A DNA stretch of 64,000 bases from Fen-1273 sp963837815 (GCA_963837815.1 CAWIOS010000013.1:992001-1056000), one strand, 5' to 3'; shown: positions 50,053 through 58,833, counted from the first letter of the stretch. Notes: generated by a model not told the origin, from the letters alone. Translations and numbers: made by a program.

Positions 50053-51437
50053 ACGACGCACCCCCCCCGGCTGACGGCAGGGAGCTGACTCCCCGCGACA
50101 TCGTCCGCGAGCTCGACAGGTACATCATCGGGCAGGACCGCGCGAAGAAATCCGTCGCCATCGCGCTCAGGAACCGCTGGCGCCGCCTCCAGGTCCCCGC
50201 GGGACTCCGGGAGGAGATCATGCCGAATAACATCATCATGATCGGGCCGACCGGGGTGGGGAAGACCGAGATCGCCCGCCGGCTCGCAAAGCTTGCCGGC
50301 GCGCCGTTCATCAAGGTGGAAGCGTCGAAATTCACCGAGGTGGGATACGTCGGCCGCGACGTCGAATCGATTATCAGAGATCTCACCGAATACGCCGTGA
50401 CGATGGTGAACGCCGAGCGGCGCGCGGGCGTCAACGAGAGGGCGAAGGCGATGGCGGAGGAGCGGATTCTCGACATCCTTCTCCCCCCTCCCCGCCCGAA
50501 GCAGGGGGGCGGGTTCGACGCTCCCGGGGACGCCGGCGACGACGTGCAGAACGAGGCGACGCGGGAAAAACTCCGCACCCGGCTCCGATCAGGGGGGATG
50601 GAGTCGAGGTCGATCGAGATCGACGTCCCCGCCGGGATGGGAGCCGGACCGCTCATGCAGGTGATCGGCCCGATGAACCTTGAAGAGATGGGGGTGAACC
50701 TTCAGGACATCTTCGGCAATCTGATGCCGAAGAAATCGAAGCGCCGGAAGCTCTCCGTCGGCGAAGCGCGCGTGATCCTGACGAACGAGGAGGCGGGAAA
50801 GCTCATCGACCACGACGCGGCGGTCCGCGATGCGCTCCAGCGCGTCGAGAACTCCGGGATCGTCTTCATCGACGAGATCGACAAGATCGCGGGAGCAAAG
50901 GGGCCGGGGCCCGACGTGTCGCGGGAAGGTGTGCAGCGCGACCTCCTCCCCATCGTGGAGGGGTCGAGCGTCACCACGAAATACGGGATGGTGAAAACCG
51001 ACCACATCCTGTTCATCGCCTCCGGCGCCTTCCACGTCGCAAAGCCGTCCGACCTGATACCCGAAATGCAGGGGCGCTTTCCGATCCGGGTGGAGCTGAC
51101 GAGTCTGACGGAGGACGATTTCGTGAAAATCCTCACGCTCCCGCAGAACGCGCTCATCAAGCAGTACGCCGCGCTTCTTGCGACGGATGGGGTGTCCGTC
51201 GAGTTCACGGAGGACGGAATCAGGGAGATTGCCGCGCTCGCCTCGAGGACAAACGAGCAGGTGGAAAACATCGGCGCCCGCCGGCTTCACACGATCATGA
51301 CGACGCTCCTGGAAGACGTGCTCTTCGACGCGCCCGACGAACTTCGCGAGAAGAACATCCTCGTCGACAGGACGCTCGTTCGTTCCCGGCTGGAGGGGAT
51401 CGTGAAAAACACCGACCTGTCCCGGTACATCCTCTGA
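50049..51437 (+). CDS. hslU: ATP-dependent protease ATPase subunit HslU
   Basis: A 462-residue AAA+ unfoldase starting at GTG. It has TPRDIVRELDRYIIGQDRAKKSVAIALRNRWRR, Walker A GPTGVGKT (66-73), the pore-loop region EVGYVGRDVESI, Walker B GIVFIDEIDKIA, and the sensor II C-terminus NIGARRLHTIMTTLLEDVLFDAP. Its I-domain is normal in length. The stop codon lies inside a perfect palindrome shared with the convergent DUF3467 gene. Confidence 0.97.
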   Translation: MNDAPPPADGRELTPRDIVRELDRYIIGQDRAKKSVAIALRNRWRRLQVPAGLREEIMPNNIIMIGPTGVGKTEIARRLAKLAGAPFIKVEASKFTEVGYVGRDVESIIRDLTEYAVTMVNAERRAGVNERAKAMAEERILDILLPPPRPKQGGGFDAPGDAGDDVQNEATREKLRTRLRSGGMESRSIEIDVPAGMGAGPLMQVIGPMNLEEMGVNLQDIFGNLMPKKSKRRKLSVGEARVILTNEEAGKLIDHDAAVRDALQRVENSGIVFIDEIDKIAGAKGPGPDVSREGVQRDLLPIVEGSSVTTKYGMVKTDHILFIASGAFHVAKPSDLIPEMQGRFPIRVELTSLTEDDFVKILTLPQNALIKQYAALLATDGVSVEFTEDGIREIAALASRTNEQVENIGARRLHTIMTTLLEDVLFDAPDELREKNILVDRTLVRSRLEGIVKNTDLSRYIL

Positions 51438-51469
51438 CGCGGCGCGGGGGATCCCCCGCGCCGCGTCAG
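51434..51469. terminator. Bidirectional terminator: perfect 36-base palindrome
   Basis: Bases 51434-51451 are the exact reverse complement of 51452-51469 (18 pairs, centre GGATCC). The palindrome starts CTGA and ends TCAG, so it contains the hslU TGA at 51435-51437 and the DUF3467 TGA at 51468-51466. It would form the same very stable hairpin in both convergent transcripts. Confidence 0.85.
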
Positions 51470-51786
51470 TGCACCTTTTCGTCGGGCATTACCGGCTGGA
51501 ACCCGAACCCGCCGGGCCCCTCGCCGTGGATCTTGATCTCGCCGAACTTCATCTCGAATTTCCCGATGTTGTCCTCCAGCGCACGGAGGAGCAGCTTGGC
51601 GTGCTGCGCGGTCATGATCACGCGCGCGTGCACCTTCGCCTTCGGGACGCCGGGGAGAACCCGCGTGAAATCGATGATGAACTCGGCGGGCGAGTGCGTG
51701 ATGATCGCGAGGTTCGAATAGATCCCCTCCGCTTCCTTCTCCCCCAGTTCGATATTGATCTGCTGGCCCTGCTGCTGATCTGCCAT
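51466..51786 (-). CDS. DUF3467 domain protein
   Basis: A 106-residue protein: MADQQQGQQINIELGEKEAEG, YSNLAIITHSPAEFIIDFTRVLPGVPKAKVHARVIMTAQHAKLLLRALEDNIGKFE, then a glycine-rich end. This is the whole DUF3467 domain, widespread and of unknown function. Start ATG 51786 has GGAGA upstream; a longer frame to 51960 runs through the terminator region. A 186-base gap with competing hairpins lies between it and the upstream TPR gene. Confidence 0.87.
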   Translation of the reverse strand: MADQQQGQQINIELGEKEAEGIYSNLAIITHSPAEFIIDFTRVLPGVPKAKVHARVIMTAQHAKLLLRALEDNIGKFEMKFGEIKIHGEGPGGFGFQPVMPDEKVH

Positions 51787-51877
51787 TCCGTTCTCCTTTG
51801 CGCTGCGTTGTCTCCCGGGATTGTCACGGAAGGAAAGTTTGTTCCCGTCAAAATGCGGCGCCGCAGGCGCCGGGACC

Positions 51878-51904
51878 AAAAAAGGCCCGCCGAAGAGAGG
51901 CGGG
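51878..51904 (-). terminator. Intrinsic terminator downstream of the TPR lipoprotein
   Basis: On the minus strand CCCGCC (51904-51899), a seven-base loop, GGCGGG (51891-51886), then CC and TTTTTT (51883-51878). The same CCCGCC arm can instead pair with 51939-51934 in a longer upstream hairpin whose stem also includes CTCGTCC/GGACGAG (51906-51912 with 51927-51933). The two folds exclude each other. Confidence 0.65.
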
Positions 51905-51972
51905 ACTCGTCCGCCGGAGAGCGGCAGGACGAGCCCGCCACACCCCGGCGGGACCGGCATGTTCGTGAACGG

Positions 51973-53142
51973 TTATCTGGATTTTGAAAGCTTGTCCGCC
52001 TTCTCAAAGGCCGCCCTGGACTTGTCGGGCATGTTCAGTATGGCGTACAGGCGGGCCAGCTGTGTCCAGAGCGCGGCGTCATCCGGCCGGAACTGCACAC
52101 CCTGCTCGAGATACGGGAGGGCCTGTTTGAATTTTTCCTTGTAGGAGGTGTCCTCCTTGACCTGCTTTGCGCCCTTCTTCTGCCCCTCGAGGGCTTTGTC
52201 GGTGGCGGCCTTTATGGAGACCCCCCAGTTGAGATATGCGACGCCGATGTTGTACGCCGCGTCGGAGTACCCGGGGTCGATTTCCAGTGTCTTTGTAAAC
52301 TGGTCGATCGCGCCGGGGAAATCCTCTTTCCTGAGGAGAAACACGCCGTAGGCATAGCGGAACAGCTTGTTCTTCGGATCGCGCGTGACGGCGTCGCGGG
52401 TGACGGCCTCGGCCCTGTCCGACTGGTTCGAGCGCTCGTACGCGTCGATGAGGCTGCCGATATTCTCCGCGTTGCCCGGCTTCAGATCGAACGCCCGCTT
52501 GAACAGGTCAGCGGCTTTTGCGTACTCGGCGACCGCGCCGGCGGTGTCTTTTGCGTCAAGCTTCTTCTGGGCGAACGTGTACTGGAGCTGGCCCAGGAAC
52601 CGGGACGCGTCAAACGAATCCGGGTCCTTCTGGATCGAGAGCTGCAGGTTCGTCCGGGCGCCCTCGTAATCCCCCTTCGCATAGTTGGCGAGCGCGGTCA
52701 CGTAGTACGTCCCGGGGCTGTCGGGCTCCAGGGAGATCGCCAGATTGAACCGGGCGAGCGCACTGTCGTAGCAGGCGGCCGTGTCCTTCCCGCGGTTGTA
52801 GAAGTTCACCCCGTCGTTGTACAGGGTCCCCCACACCGAGAGCCTGTTCCGCAGGATTTCGGCCTTGTGGACGTCCGAGAGCGCGAGGGCGTGCGTATAG
52901 GCCTCGTTCATCCCCGGGAAATTCCTCACCTGGATGCGGACCGACCCGAGGAGAAACCATGCTTCCTCGTCCTTGTCGTTCTTCGCGACTTCTTTCAGGA
53001 GGCTTTCCTCCGCCTTCTGCCACTGCTTCTGCTGCATGTACAATTTTGCGCTCGTTGTTTCGGCGGAACCGCACTGGAATCCTGTCGTCGAGAGGTAGAC
53101 CGCCGCGAGGAGGAGCACAACTCCTGGGAGATAACGTTTCAT
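51973..53142 (-). CDS. Tetratricopeptide-repeat lipoprotein
   Basis: A 389-residue protein. The start MKRYLPGVVLLLAAVYLSTTGFQCGSAET is a signal peptide with a probable lipobox cysteine at residue 24. Many TPR units follow, for example LYMQQKQWQKAEESLLKEVAKNDKDEEAWFLLGSVR, FNLAISLEPDSPGTYYVTALANYAKGDYEGARTNLQLSIQKDPDS, and the last LEQGVQFRPDDAALWTQLARLYAILNMPDKSRAAFEKAD. It is likely an envelope scaffold. It is divergent from the HIT gene; start ATG 53142 lies after its promoter. Confidence 0.82.
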   Translation of the reverse strand: MKRYLPGVVLLLAAVYLSTTGFQCGSAETTSAKLYMQQKQWQKAEESLLKEVAKNDKDEEAWFLLGSVRIQVRNFPGMNEAYTHALALSDVHKAEILRNRLSVWGTLYNDGVNFYNRGKDTAACYDSALARFNLAISLEPDSPGTYYVTALANYAKGDYEGARTNLQLSIQKDPDSFDASRFLGQLQYTFAQKKLDAKDTAGAVAEYAKAADLFKRAFDLKPGNAENIGSLIDAYERSNQSDRAEAVTRDAVTRDPKNKLFRYAYGVFLLRKEDFPGAIDQFTKTLEIDPGYSDAAYNIGVAYLNWGVSIKAATDKALEGQKKGAKQVKEDTSYKEKFKQALPYLEQGVQFRPDDAALWTQLARLYAILNMPDKSRAAFEKADKLSKSR

Positions 53143-53185
53143 GATGACTCCTGGGAATGGGGGTGGTGATGAAGTGTCCAACGGC

Positions 53186-53216
53186 GTAAGATACCAAAAT
53201 CCCTCCTCGGATGCAA
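53186..53216 (-). promoter_or_regulatory. -33/-7 promoter for the TPR lipoprotein gene
   Basis: Minus strand: TTG (53216-53214), 20 bases, TATCTTAC (53193-53186). The predicted leader is about 40 bases. Confidence 0.7.
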
Positions 53217-53221
53217 CAATC

Positions 53222-53252
53222 TTGATTCTCCGCCCCTTTTTCCCTACCGTAG
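53222..53252 (+). promoter_or_regulatory. Putative -33/-7 promoter for the HIT gene
   Basis: TTG 53222-53224, 20 bases, TACCGTAG 53245-53252. The -7 box keeps TA but not TTT, so it is a weak match; spacing and divergent position support it. Confidence 0.4.
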
Positions 53253-53299
53253 TATTCCTGCGCCGCCGCCGCAGATCATCCGGAAGGCAAGGAGATCCG

Positions 53300-53725
53300 A
53301 TGGGCTGCATTTTCTGCGACATCATCGCCCGCACGCTCCCCGCGGAAACGCTCTTCGAGAGCGAAAAGGTGATCTCCATACTTGACATCAATCCCATCCA
53401 TCACGGCCACGCCCTTGTCATACCGAAGGCCCACTGCACGGACTTTCTCTCCGTTCCGGAGCAGGACCTCCACGAAGTCCTGCGGGTCACCCAGATCGTC
53501 GCACGTGCCCTTGTCAGGACGCTCCGTCTCGACGGCTTCAATATTTTCTCAAACAACGGCAGGATCGCCGGACAATCCGTCTTCCATTTCCACATGCACG
53601 TCACCCCCAGATACCCGGACGACGACATCCGGTTCGTGCTGAAACTCAAATCGTACTCCGCCGGCGGCATGGCCGATGTCGCCCGCCGGATACGGGAACA
53701 CATACCGACATCCGAGACTCCCTGA
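53300..53725 (+). CDS. HIT-family nucleotide-binding protein
   Basis: A 141-residue histidine-triad protein. It starts MGCIFCDIIARTLPAETLFESEKV and has the triad HFHMHVTPRY (H-x-H-x-H), with NNGRIAGQSVFH before it. HIT hydrolases act on nucleotide monophosphate conjugates. The CxxC near the N-terminus is typical of the zinc-bearing subgroup. A strong ribosome site AAGGAG lies seven bases ahead of ATG 53300. icd follows 10 bases later. Confidence 0.95.
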   Translation: MGCIFCDIIARTLPAETLFESEKVISILDINPIHHGHALVIPKAHCTDFLSVPEQDLHEVLRVTQIVARALVRTLRLDGFNIFSNNGRIAGQSVFHFHMHVTPRYPDDDIRFVLKLKSYSAGGMADVARRIREHIPTSETP

Positions 53726-53735
53726 GGACAATGCC

Positions 53736-54989
53736 ATGCCTGCATACGTGAAGCTCATCCCCCCCGCCGCGGGGGAAAAGATTACACGGAAAGGGACTGC
53801 GCTGACGGTCCCCGATCATCCCGTCATCCCTTTCATCGAGGGGGACGGGACAGGGCCCGACATCTGGCGGGCATCGCGGACCGTTTTCGACGCCGCCGTC
53901 GCAAAGGCGTACGGCGGCCGGAGGAAGGTCGAGTGGTTCGAGGTCTTCGCCGGCGAGAAGGCGAACGCCGTCTACGGGCCCAATACCTGGCTTCACGACG
54001 ACACGCTCGAAGCGATACGGGAGTACGTCGTCGCGATCAAGGGACCGCTGACGACCCCCGTCGGTGGGGGCATCCGGTCGATCAACGTCACGCTCCGGCA
54101 GATGCTCGACCTGTACGTCTGCCTCCGTCCCGTCCAGTACTTCGCGGGGGTCCCTTCCCCCGTAAAGCATCCCGAGCTTATCGACATGGTGATATTCCGC
54201 GAGAACACGGAGGACATTTACGCGGGGATCGAGTGGAAGGCGGGGACGCCCGAGGCATCGAATGTGATCCGGTTCCTCCGGGAAGAGATGGGGGTGACAA
54301 AAATCCGGTTCCCGCTCACGTCGTCGATCGGGATCAAGCCCGTGTCGCGGGAGGGGACCGAGCGGCTCGTGCGTGCCGCCCTCCGCTACGCGATCGACAA
54401 CGGCAGGCGCTCGGTGACGATCGTGCACAAGGGGAACATCATGAAGTTCACGGAGGGGGCGTTCCGCGACTGGGGCTACGAGCTCGCGAAACGCGAGTTC
54501 CGGGACTCCGTCGTCTCCTGGGAGGACTGCGGGGGAAAGCCCCCGGAGGGGAAGGTACTCCTCAAGGACGTCATCGCCGACGCGTTTCTCCAGCAGATCC
54601 TCACCCGCCCGGCGGAATACGACGTCATCGCGACGCTCAACCTGAACGGGGATTACATCTCGGACGCGCTCGCCGCGCAGGTCGGGGGGATCGGCATCGC
54701 CCCCGGCGGCAACGTCAATTATGAAAACGGGTACGCGGTATTCGAGGCAACGCACGGCACGGCGCCGAAATACGCCGGGCAGGACAAGGTGAACCCGGGA
54801 TCGGTCATCCTGAGCGGCGAGATGATGTTCCGGTACCTCGGCTGGACCGAGGCGGCCGACCTGATCGTCCACGCGCTGGAAAAGACGATCGCCGCGAAAG
54901 AGGTGACGTACGATTTTGCACGGCTGATGGAAGGGGCGAAGGAAGTCCGGTGCTCTGAATTCGCAAGCGCGATCGTTGCGCGCATGTAA
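53736..54989 (+). CDS. icd: Isocitrate dehydrogenase
   Basis: Oxidises isocitrate to 2-oxoglutarate and CO2. The 417-residue protein is of the E. coli type: PFIEGDGTGPDIW, the substrate loop GGIRSINVTLRQMLDLYVCLRPVQYF (with the regulatory serine position), ENTEDIYAGIEW, NLNGDYISDALAAQVGGIGIAPGGN, and HGTAPKYAGQDKVNPGSVILS. The HGTAPKYAG...N pattern favours NADP, though I cannot be sure. It follows the HIT gene closely. Confidence 0.95.
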   Translation: MPAYVKLIPPAAGEKITRKGTALTVPDHPVIPFIEGDGTGPDIWRASRTVFDAAVAKAYGGRRKVEWFEVFAGEKANAVYGPNTWLHDDTLEAIREYVVAIKGPLTTPVGGGIRSINVTLRQMLDLYVCLRPVQYFAGVPSPVKHPELIDMVIFRENTEDIYAGIEWKAGTPEASNVIRFLREEMGVTKIRFPLTSSIGIKPVSREGTERLVRAALRYAIDNGRRSVTIVHKGNIMKFTEGAFRDWGYELAKREFRDSVVSWEDCGGKPPEGKVLLKDVIADAFLQQILTRPAEYDVIATLNLNGDYISDALAAQVGGIGIAPGGNVNYENGYAVFEATHGTAPKYAGQDKVNPGSVILSGEMMFRYLGWTEAADLIVHALEKTIAAKEVTYDFARLMEGAKEVRCSEFASAIVARM

Positions 54990-55092
54990 GGAGGGGCTCC
55001 CCGGGGGCGGAAACTTTCTTGCGGGCAGCGGCGTTGGTTTCAGAGGGCGGGGAAGTGTCAAAGCCGCCATATCACATACGGAGGGATGAGTG

Positions 55093-55707
55093 ATGAAAAA
55101 CGCAGCTCGTGTCATGCTCCTCACGGCGATCGCCGCCGCCGGGGCGACCGCGGCAGCCGGCGAGAAGGCGGCCGTGGATTCGCTGGCGCCCCTGTTCACC
55201 CTCAGGGATGCATCCGGGGTGTCCCGCTCGCTTGCCGACTACAGGGGGAAATACGTCATCCTGGAATGGGTGAATTTCACCTGCCCGTTCGTGGGAAAGC
55301 ACTACGGGAGCGGGTCCATGCAGGAGCTGCAGAAGACAATGACGGCGAAAGGGGTCATCTGGCTCTCCATCTGCTCGTCGGCGCCGGGAAAAGAGGGGTA
55401 TTACGAGGGGGATGAGCTGAAATCGAAGATCAGGGAAGAACACGCCTCCCCCACCGCATACCTTGTGGACGCCGACGGGACGGTGGGAAGGGCCTACGGC
55501 GCGAAGACGACTCCTCACATGTTCATCATCAACCCGCAGGGGACGCTGCTCTACGCGGGGGGGATCGATAACATCCCCTCGACCGACCAGGAGGACATCC
55601 CAAAGGCGAGGAACTACGTGAAGGAAGTGATGCAGGCCGTGTGGGAGGGGAAACCCGCGCCCATCAAATCGACGCGGTCGTACGGCTGCTCGGTCAAGTA
55701 CAACTGA
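55093..55707 (+). CDS. Exported thioredoxin-like protein with a single active-site cysteine
   Basis: A 204-residue protein with a signal peptide (MKNAARVMLLTAIAAAGATAAAGE). The redoxin fold is visible: LFTLRDASGVSRSLADYRGKYVILEWVNFTCPFVGKHY, VDADGTVGRAYGAKTTPHMFIINPQGTLLYAGGIDN. The active site reads TCPF, with no second cysteine in a CxxC; the other cysteines are CSS and the C-terminal YGCSV. So it may be a peroxiredoxin- or TlpA-like periplasmic protein working with one cysteine. GGAGGG precedes ATG 55093. Confidence 0.8.
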   Translation: MKNAARVMLLTAIAAAGATAAAGEKAAVDSLAPLFTLRDASGVSRSLADYRGKYVILEWVNFTCPFVGKHYGSGSMQELQKTMTAKGVIWLSICSSAPGKEGYYEGDELKSKIREEHASPTAYLVDADGTVGRAYGAKTTPHMFIINPQGTLLYAGGIDNIPSTDQEDIPKARNYVKEVMQAVWEGKPAPIKSTRSYGCSVKYN

Positions 55708-55781
55708 CGTTCATCTGACGCTCTACGGGGGAGAAGGGGAGGGCGGCGACCCCGGTGCCTCACCCCCCCTGCTCTCTCCAA

Positions 55782-56234
55782 TTACCTTTCTGCCGGACCC
55801 GCCGCAGCTCGTTCGCCGCAGAACTCCTGGAACACCTCGACGAGATGCTGTGAAATCTGGGACGCGTCCCGATTTTCGATCTGATAACGCGGTATAAAGT
55901 GCACGAGCTTTCCGTCCTTGTAAAGTGCCATCGAGGGGGAGGAAGGCGGGATATTCCCCAGGTGCTCGCGGACGCGGGCAGTGGCCTCGACGTCTCCCCC
56001 CGCAAAAACCGTCGTCAGCTCATCCGGGGTGACGGGAGACTGCTTCAGCGCCATCGCTATCCCCGGGCGCGCCTTTCCCGCCGCACACCCGCAGACCGAG
56101 TTGATGACGATGAGGTTCGTCCCCTTCCCTTTCGCGATCGTTTCGTCCACTTCCTTCACGCTCCGCAGCTCACGGAACCCTAAGCGCGTCAGCTCGTCCC
56201 TGAACGGCTGGATTGCCACTGGATCGTATTGCAT
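55782..56234 (-). CDS. Bacilliredoxin, BrxA/BrxB family
   Basis: A 150-residue thioredoxin-fold protein with the CGC motif in VINSVCGCAAGKARPG (Cys48 and Cys50). In Firmicutes these remove bacillithiol from proteins. Family members also occur in Bacteroidota and Deinococcus. The other blocks (VFAGGDVEATARVREHLG, SPSMALYKDGKLVHFIPRYQIE) are typical. It begins 54 bases after the acn stop, probably in the same transcript. Confidence 0.92.
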   Translation of the reverse strand: MQYDPVAIQPFRDELTRLGFRELRSVKEVDETIAKGKGTNLIVINSVCGCAAGKARPGIAMALKQSPVTPDELTTVFAGGDVEATARVREHLGNIPPSSPSMALYKDGKLVHFIPRYQIENRDASQISQHLVEVFQEFCGERAAAGPAER

Positions 56235-56288
56235 ATCTCCTCGCTTTGCGGTGAAATGATTGTCCGCCTCTTTCCTCCCTGTACTAAC

Positions 56289-58719
56289 TCATTTCCGCCG
56301 CTTCGAGTTCCGTGACGGGCTGCGCCGCGGCGCCGCACGTTTTTGCTTCTTCGTGCCCGGCGAAGGCTTCTTTTTGCCGCGCGCGGGCTTTTTCCCCGCG
56401 CCTGGCCCGGGTTTCGACGGCTTCTTCTTCCAAGACGCGTCCTGCGACGGCTTTGCGCCGTTCTTCCCCTGCGCGGCGATGAGGTTCAGCGCGCTCCCCG
56501 CTCTGAACCACCCGATCTGGTTTTCGTTGAACGTGTGGTTAAGGAGGATCTCCTCGGCGGTGCCGTCCGCGTGCGCGAGCGTGCAGCGGAGCGGCCGGCC
56601 CGGGGCGAAGCCTTCAAGCGCGATCGTGACGCGATCGTCCTCCCGCACGCGGTCGTAGTCCGCGGGAGAGGCGAACGTGAGGGGGAGCATCCCCTGCTTC
56701 TTCAGGTTCGTTTCGTGGATGCGGGCGAAGCTCCTGACCATGACCGCCCTCCCTCCGAGCCAGCGGGGCTCCATCGCCGCATGCTCCCGGCTCGACCCCT
56801 CGCCGTAGTTTTCGTCCCCGACAACGACCCACCCCAGGGCTTTCCGCTTGTACTCCCTCGCGACCTGCGAGAACTCCTTCTTTTCGCCCGTGAGGACGTT
56901 CTTCCCCGTCCCGGTCTCTCCCGTGAACGCGTTGACGGCACCGCTGAACATGTTGTTCGAGATGTTGTCCAGGTGCCCCCTGTACTTCAACCATTTCCCG
57001 GCAGGAGAAATATGGTCGGTCGTGCACTTCCCCTTTGCCTTCAGAAGGACAGGCATCGCGCGGAGGTCATTTCCGTCCCACGCCGGGAAGGGGGCAAGGA
57101 GCTGGAGCCGGTCGCTCGAGGGGTCCACCGCAACGCGGATGCGCGACCCGTCGCGCGCCGGGGGAACGTAGCCGCTCTCCCCGGGAACAAACCCCTTCCG
57201 CGGAAGCTCATCGCCGGCCGGAGGTTTGAGCGTCACGCTCTCCCCCCGCTCGTTGACGAGCGCGTCACTGAGCGGATTGAACGTAAGCCTGCCCGCGAAC
57301 GCCAGCGCGGTCACGATCTCCGGGCTCGCGACAAAGGCATGCGTTTCGGGGTTGGCGTCGTTGCGTCCCGCGAAATTCCTGTTGAACGACGTGATGATGG
57401 AGTTTCTGTCCCCCTTCTTCACGTCGTGGCGTTTCCACTGCCCGATGCACGGGCCGCAGGCATTCGCAAGGACGGTCCCCCCCGCTTCCACGAGCGTCTT
57501 CAGGTGCCCGTCCCGCTCAATCGTCGCACGCACCTGCTCCGAGCCGGGGGTGATCGTGAATTCAGACCGGGCCCGCAGCCCCGCCGCGAGCGCCTGCCGC
57601 GCGACGCTTGTCGCCCGTTCGATGTCTTCGTAGCTCGAATTCGTGCAGCTCCCGATGAGCGCCACGCGCAGCTCCTCGGGGAAATTGTTCTGCCGCACCG
57701 CGGCGGCGAATTCCGACAGCTTCCACGCCCTGTCGGGGGAAAACGGGCCGTTAATCATCGGTTCGAGCGCGGAAAGATCGATCTCGATGACCTGGTCATA
57801 GAAGTCGCCGGGTGAGGTGGCGACCTCCGGGTCCGGCCTGAGGCACGCTGCGACGCCGTCCGCCATGGCGGCAACCGCCTCTCTCCCCGTGGCCTTCAGA
57901 TAGTCGGACATGCGGCGGTCGTACGGGAATATCGACGCCGTGGCGCCGATCTCCGCCCCCATGTTGCAGATCGTCCCTTTCCCCGTCGCGGAGATCGACT
58001 CCGTCCCTTCACCGAAATACTCAACGACGGCACCCGTCCCCCCCTTGACGGTCAGTATCCCCGCCACCTTCAGGATCACGTCCTTCGCCGATGTCCATCC
58101 CCCGAGCGTTCCCGTCAGGTGGACGCCGATGACCTTCGGAAATTTCAGCTCCCACGGCATCCCCGCCATGACGTCGACGGCATCCGCGCCGCCGACGCCT
58201 ATCGCGATCATGCAGAGCCCCCCCGCGTTCGGCGTGTGCGAGTCCGTCCCGATCATCATCCCCCCCGGGAACGCATAGTTCTCGAGGACCACCTGGTGGA
58301 TGATTCCCGATCCGGGCTTCCAGAACCCGATGCCGTGCCGGGAGGAAACGCCCGCGAGGAAATCGTAGACTTCCCTGTTGTCGCCGAGGGCCCGGTTCAG
58401 GTCTGTCGCGCGCGCCCGACTGCGCCTGGATGAGGTGGTCGCAGTGGACCGTCGTCGGAACGGCGACCCTGGGTATCCCGGCGGACATGAACTGCAGAAG
58501 CGCCATCTGCGCGGTCGCATCCTGCATCGCCACCCTGTCCGGAGAGAACTCCTCGTACGAACTCCCGCGAACGGACGCGGCTTTCGGCGGCCTGTGAAAA
58601 TGCGCGTAGAGGTTTTTTTCGGTCAGCGTCAGGGGCCGCCCGAGGACCCGCCGCGCCACCTTCACGCGCCCGGTCGTCCGCGCGTAGATGCGTTCGAGGA
58701 CTTCGCTGTCAAAAATCAT
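56289..58719 (-). CDS. acn: Aconitate hydratase, interrupted by a frameshift, with a basic C-terminal tail
   Basis: Interconverts citrate and isocitrate with a [4Fe-4S] cluster. The sequence is of the mitochondrial ACO2 type: MIFDSEVLERIYARTTGRV, VPTTVHCDHLIQAQ, then after the break DNREVYDFLAGVSSRHGIGFWKPGSGIIHQV. Cluster cysteines are in GSCTNSSYED and ANACGPCIGQW. The frame changes within a GCGCGCGCG run (about 58406-58416): the first part is open from 58719 and the rest from about 58410 to 56289. Either one surplus base or two missing bases would explain it. The last 50 or so residues are a Lys/Pro/Arg-rich tail not usual for aconitase. Confidence 0.9.
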
Positions 58720-58755
58720 GTCACTTCCTGTCTGTTGTCCCGGAGTTCTTCGCGT

Positions 58756-58786
58756 AAAATATACGCATCATGCGGAATCTGTGCAA
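58756..58786 (-). promoter_or_regulatory. -33/-7 promoter for acn
   Basis: Minus strand: TTG (58786-58784), 20 bases, TATATTTT (58763-58756). The predicted leader to ATG 58719 is about 33 bases. Confidence 0.7.
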
Positions 58787-58796
58787 GTGAGTCCGG

Positions 58797-58827
58797 TTGC
58801 AATAATGGCGGTTTTTTGGTAGTTTTT
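58797..58827 (+). promoter_or_regulatory. -33/-7 promoter for clpS
   Basis: TTG 58797-58799, 20 bases, TAGTTTTT 58820-58827. ATG 58834 follows the box after six bases, so transcription probably starts at or next to the start codon. Confidence 0.65.
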
Positions 58828-58833
58828 TGTCCT

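Noticed and set aside
54990..55092. Promoter search before the thioredoxin-like gene
   Set aside because: None of the TTG triplets has a TA-starting box 18-21 bases on; it is more likely read from the HIT-icd unit.
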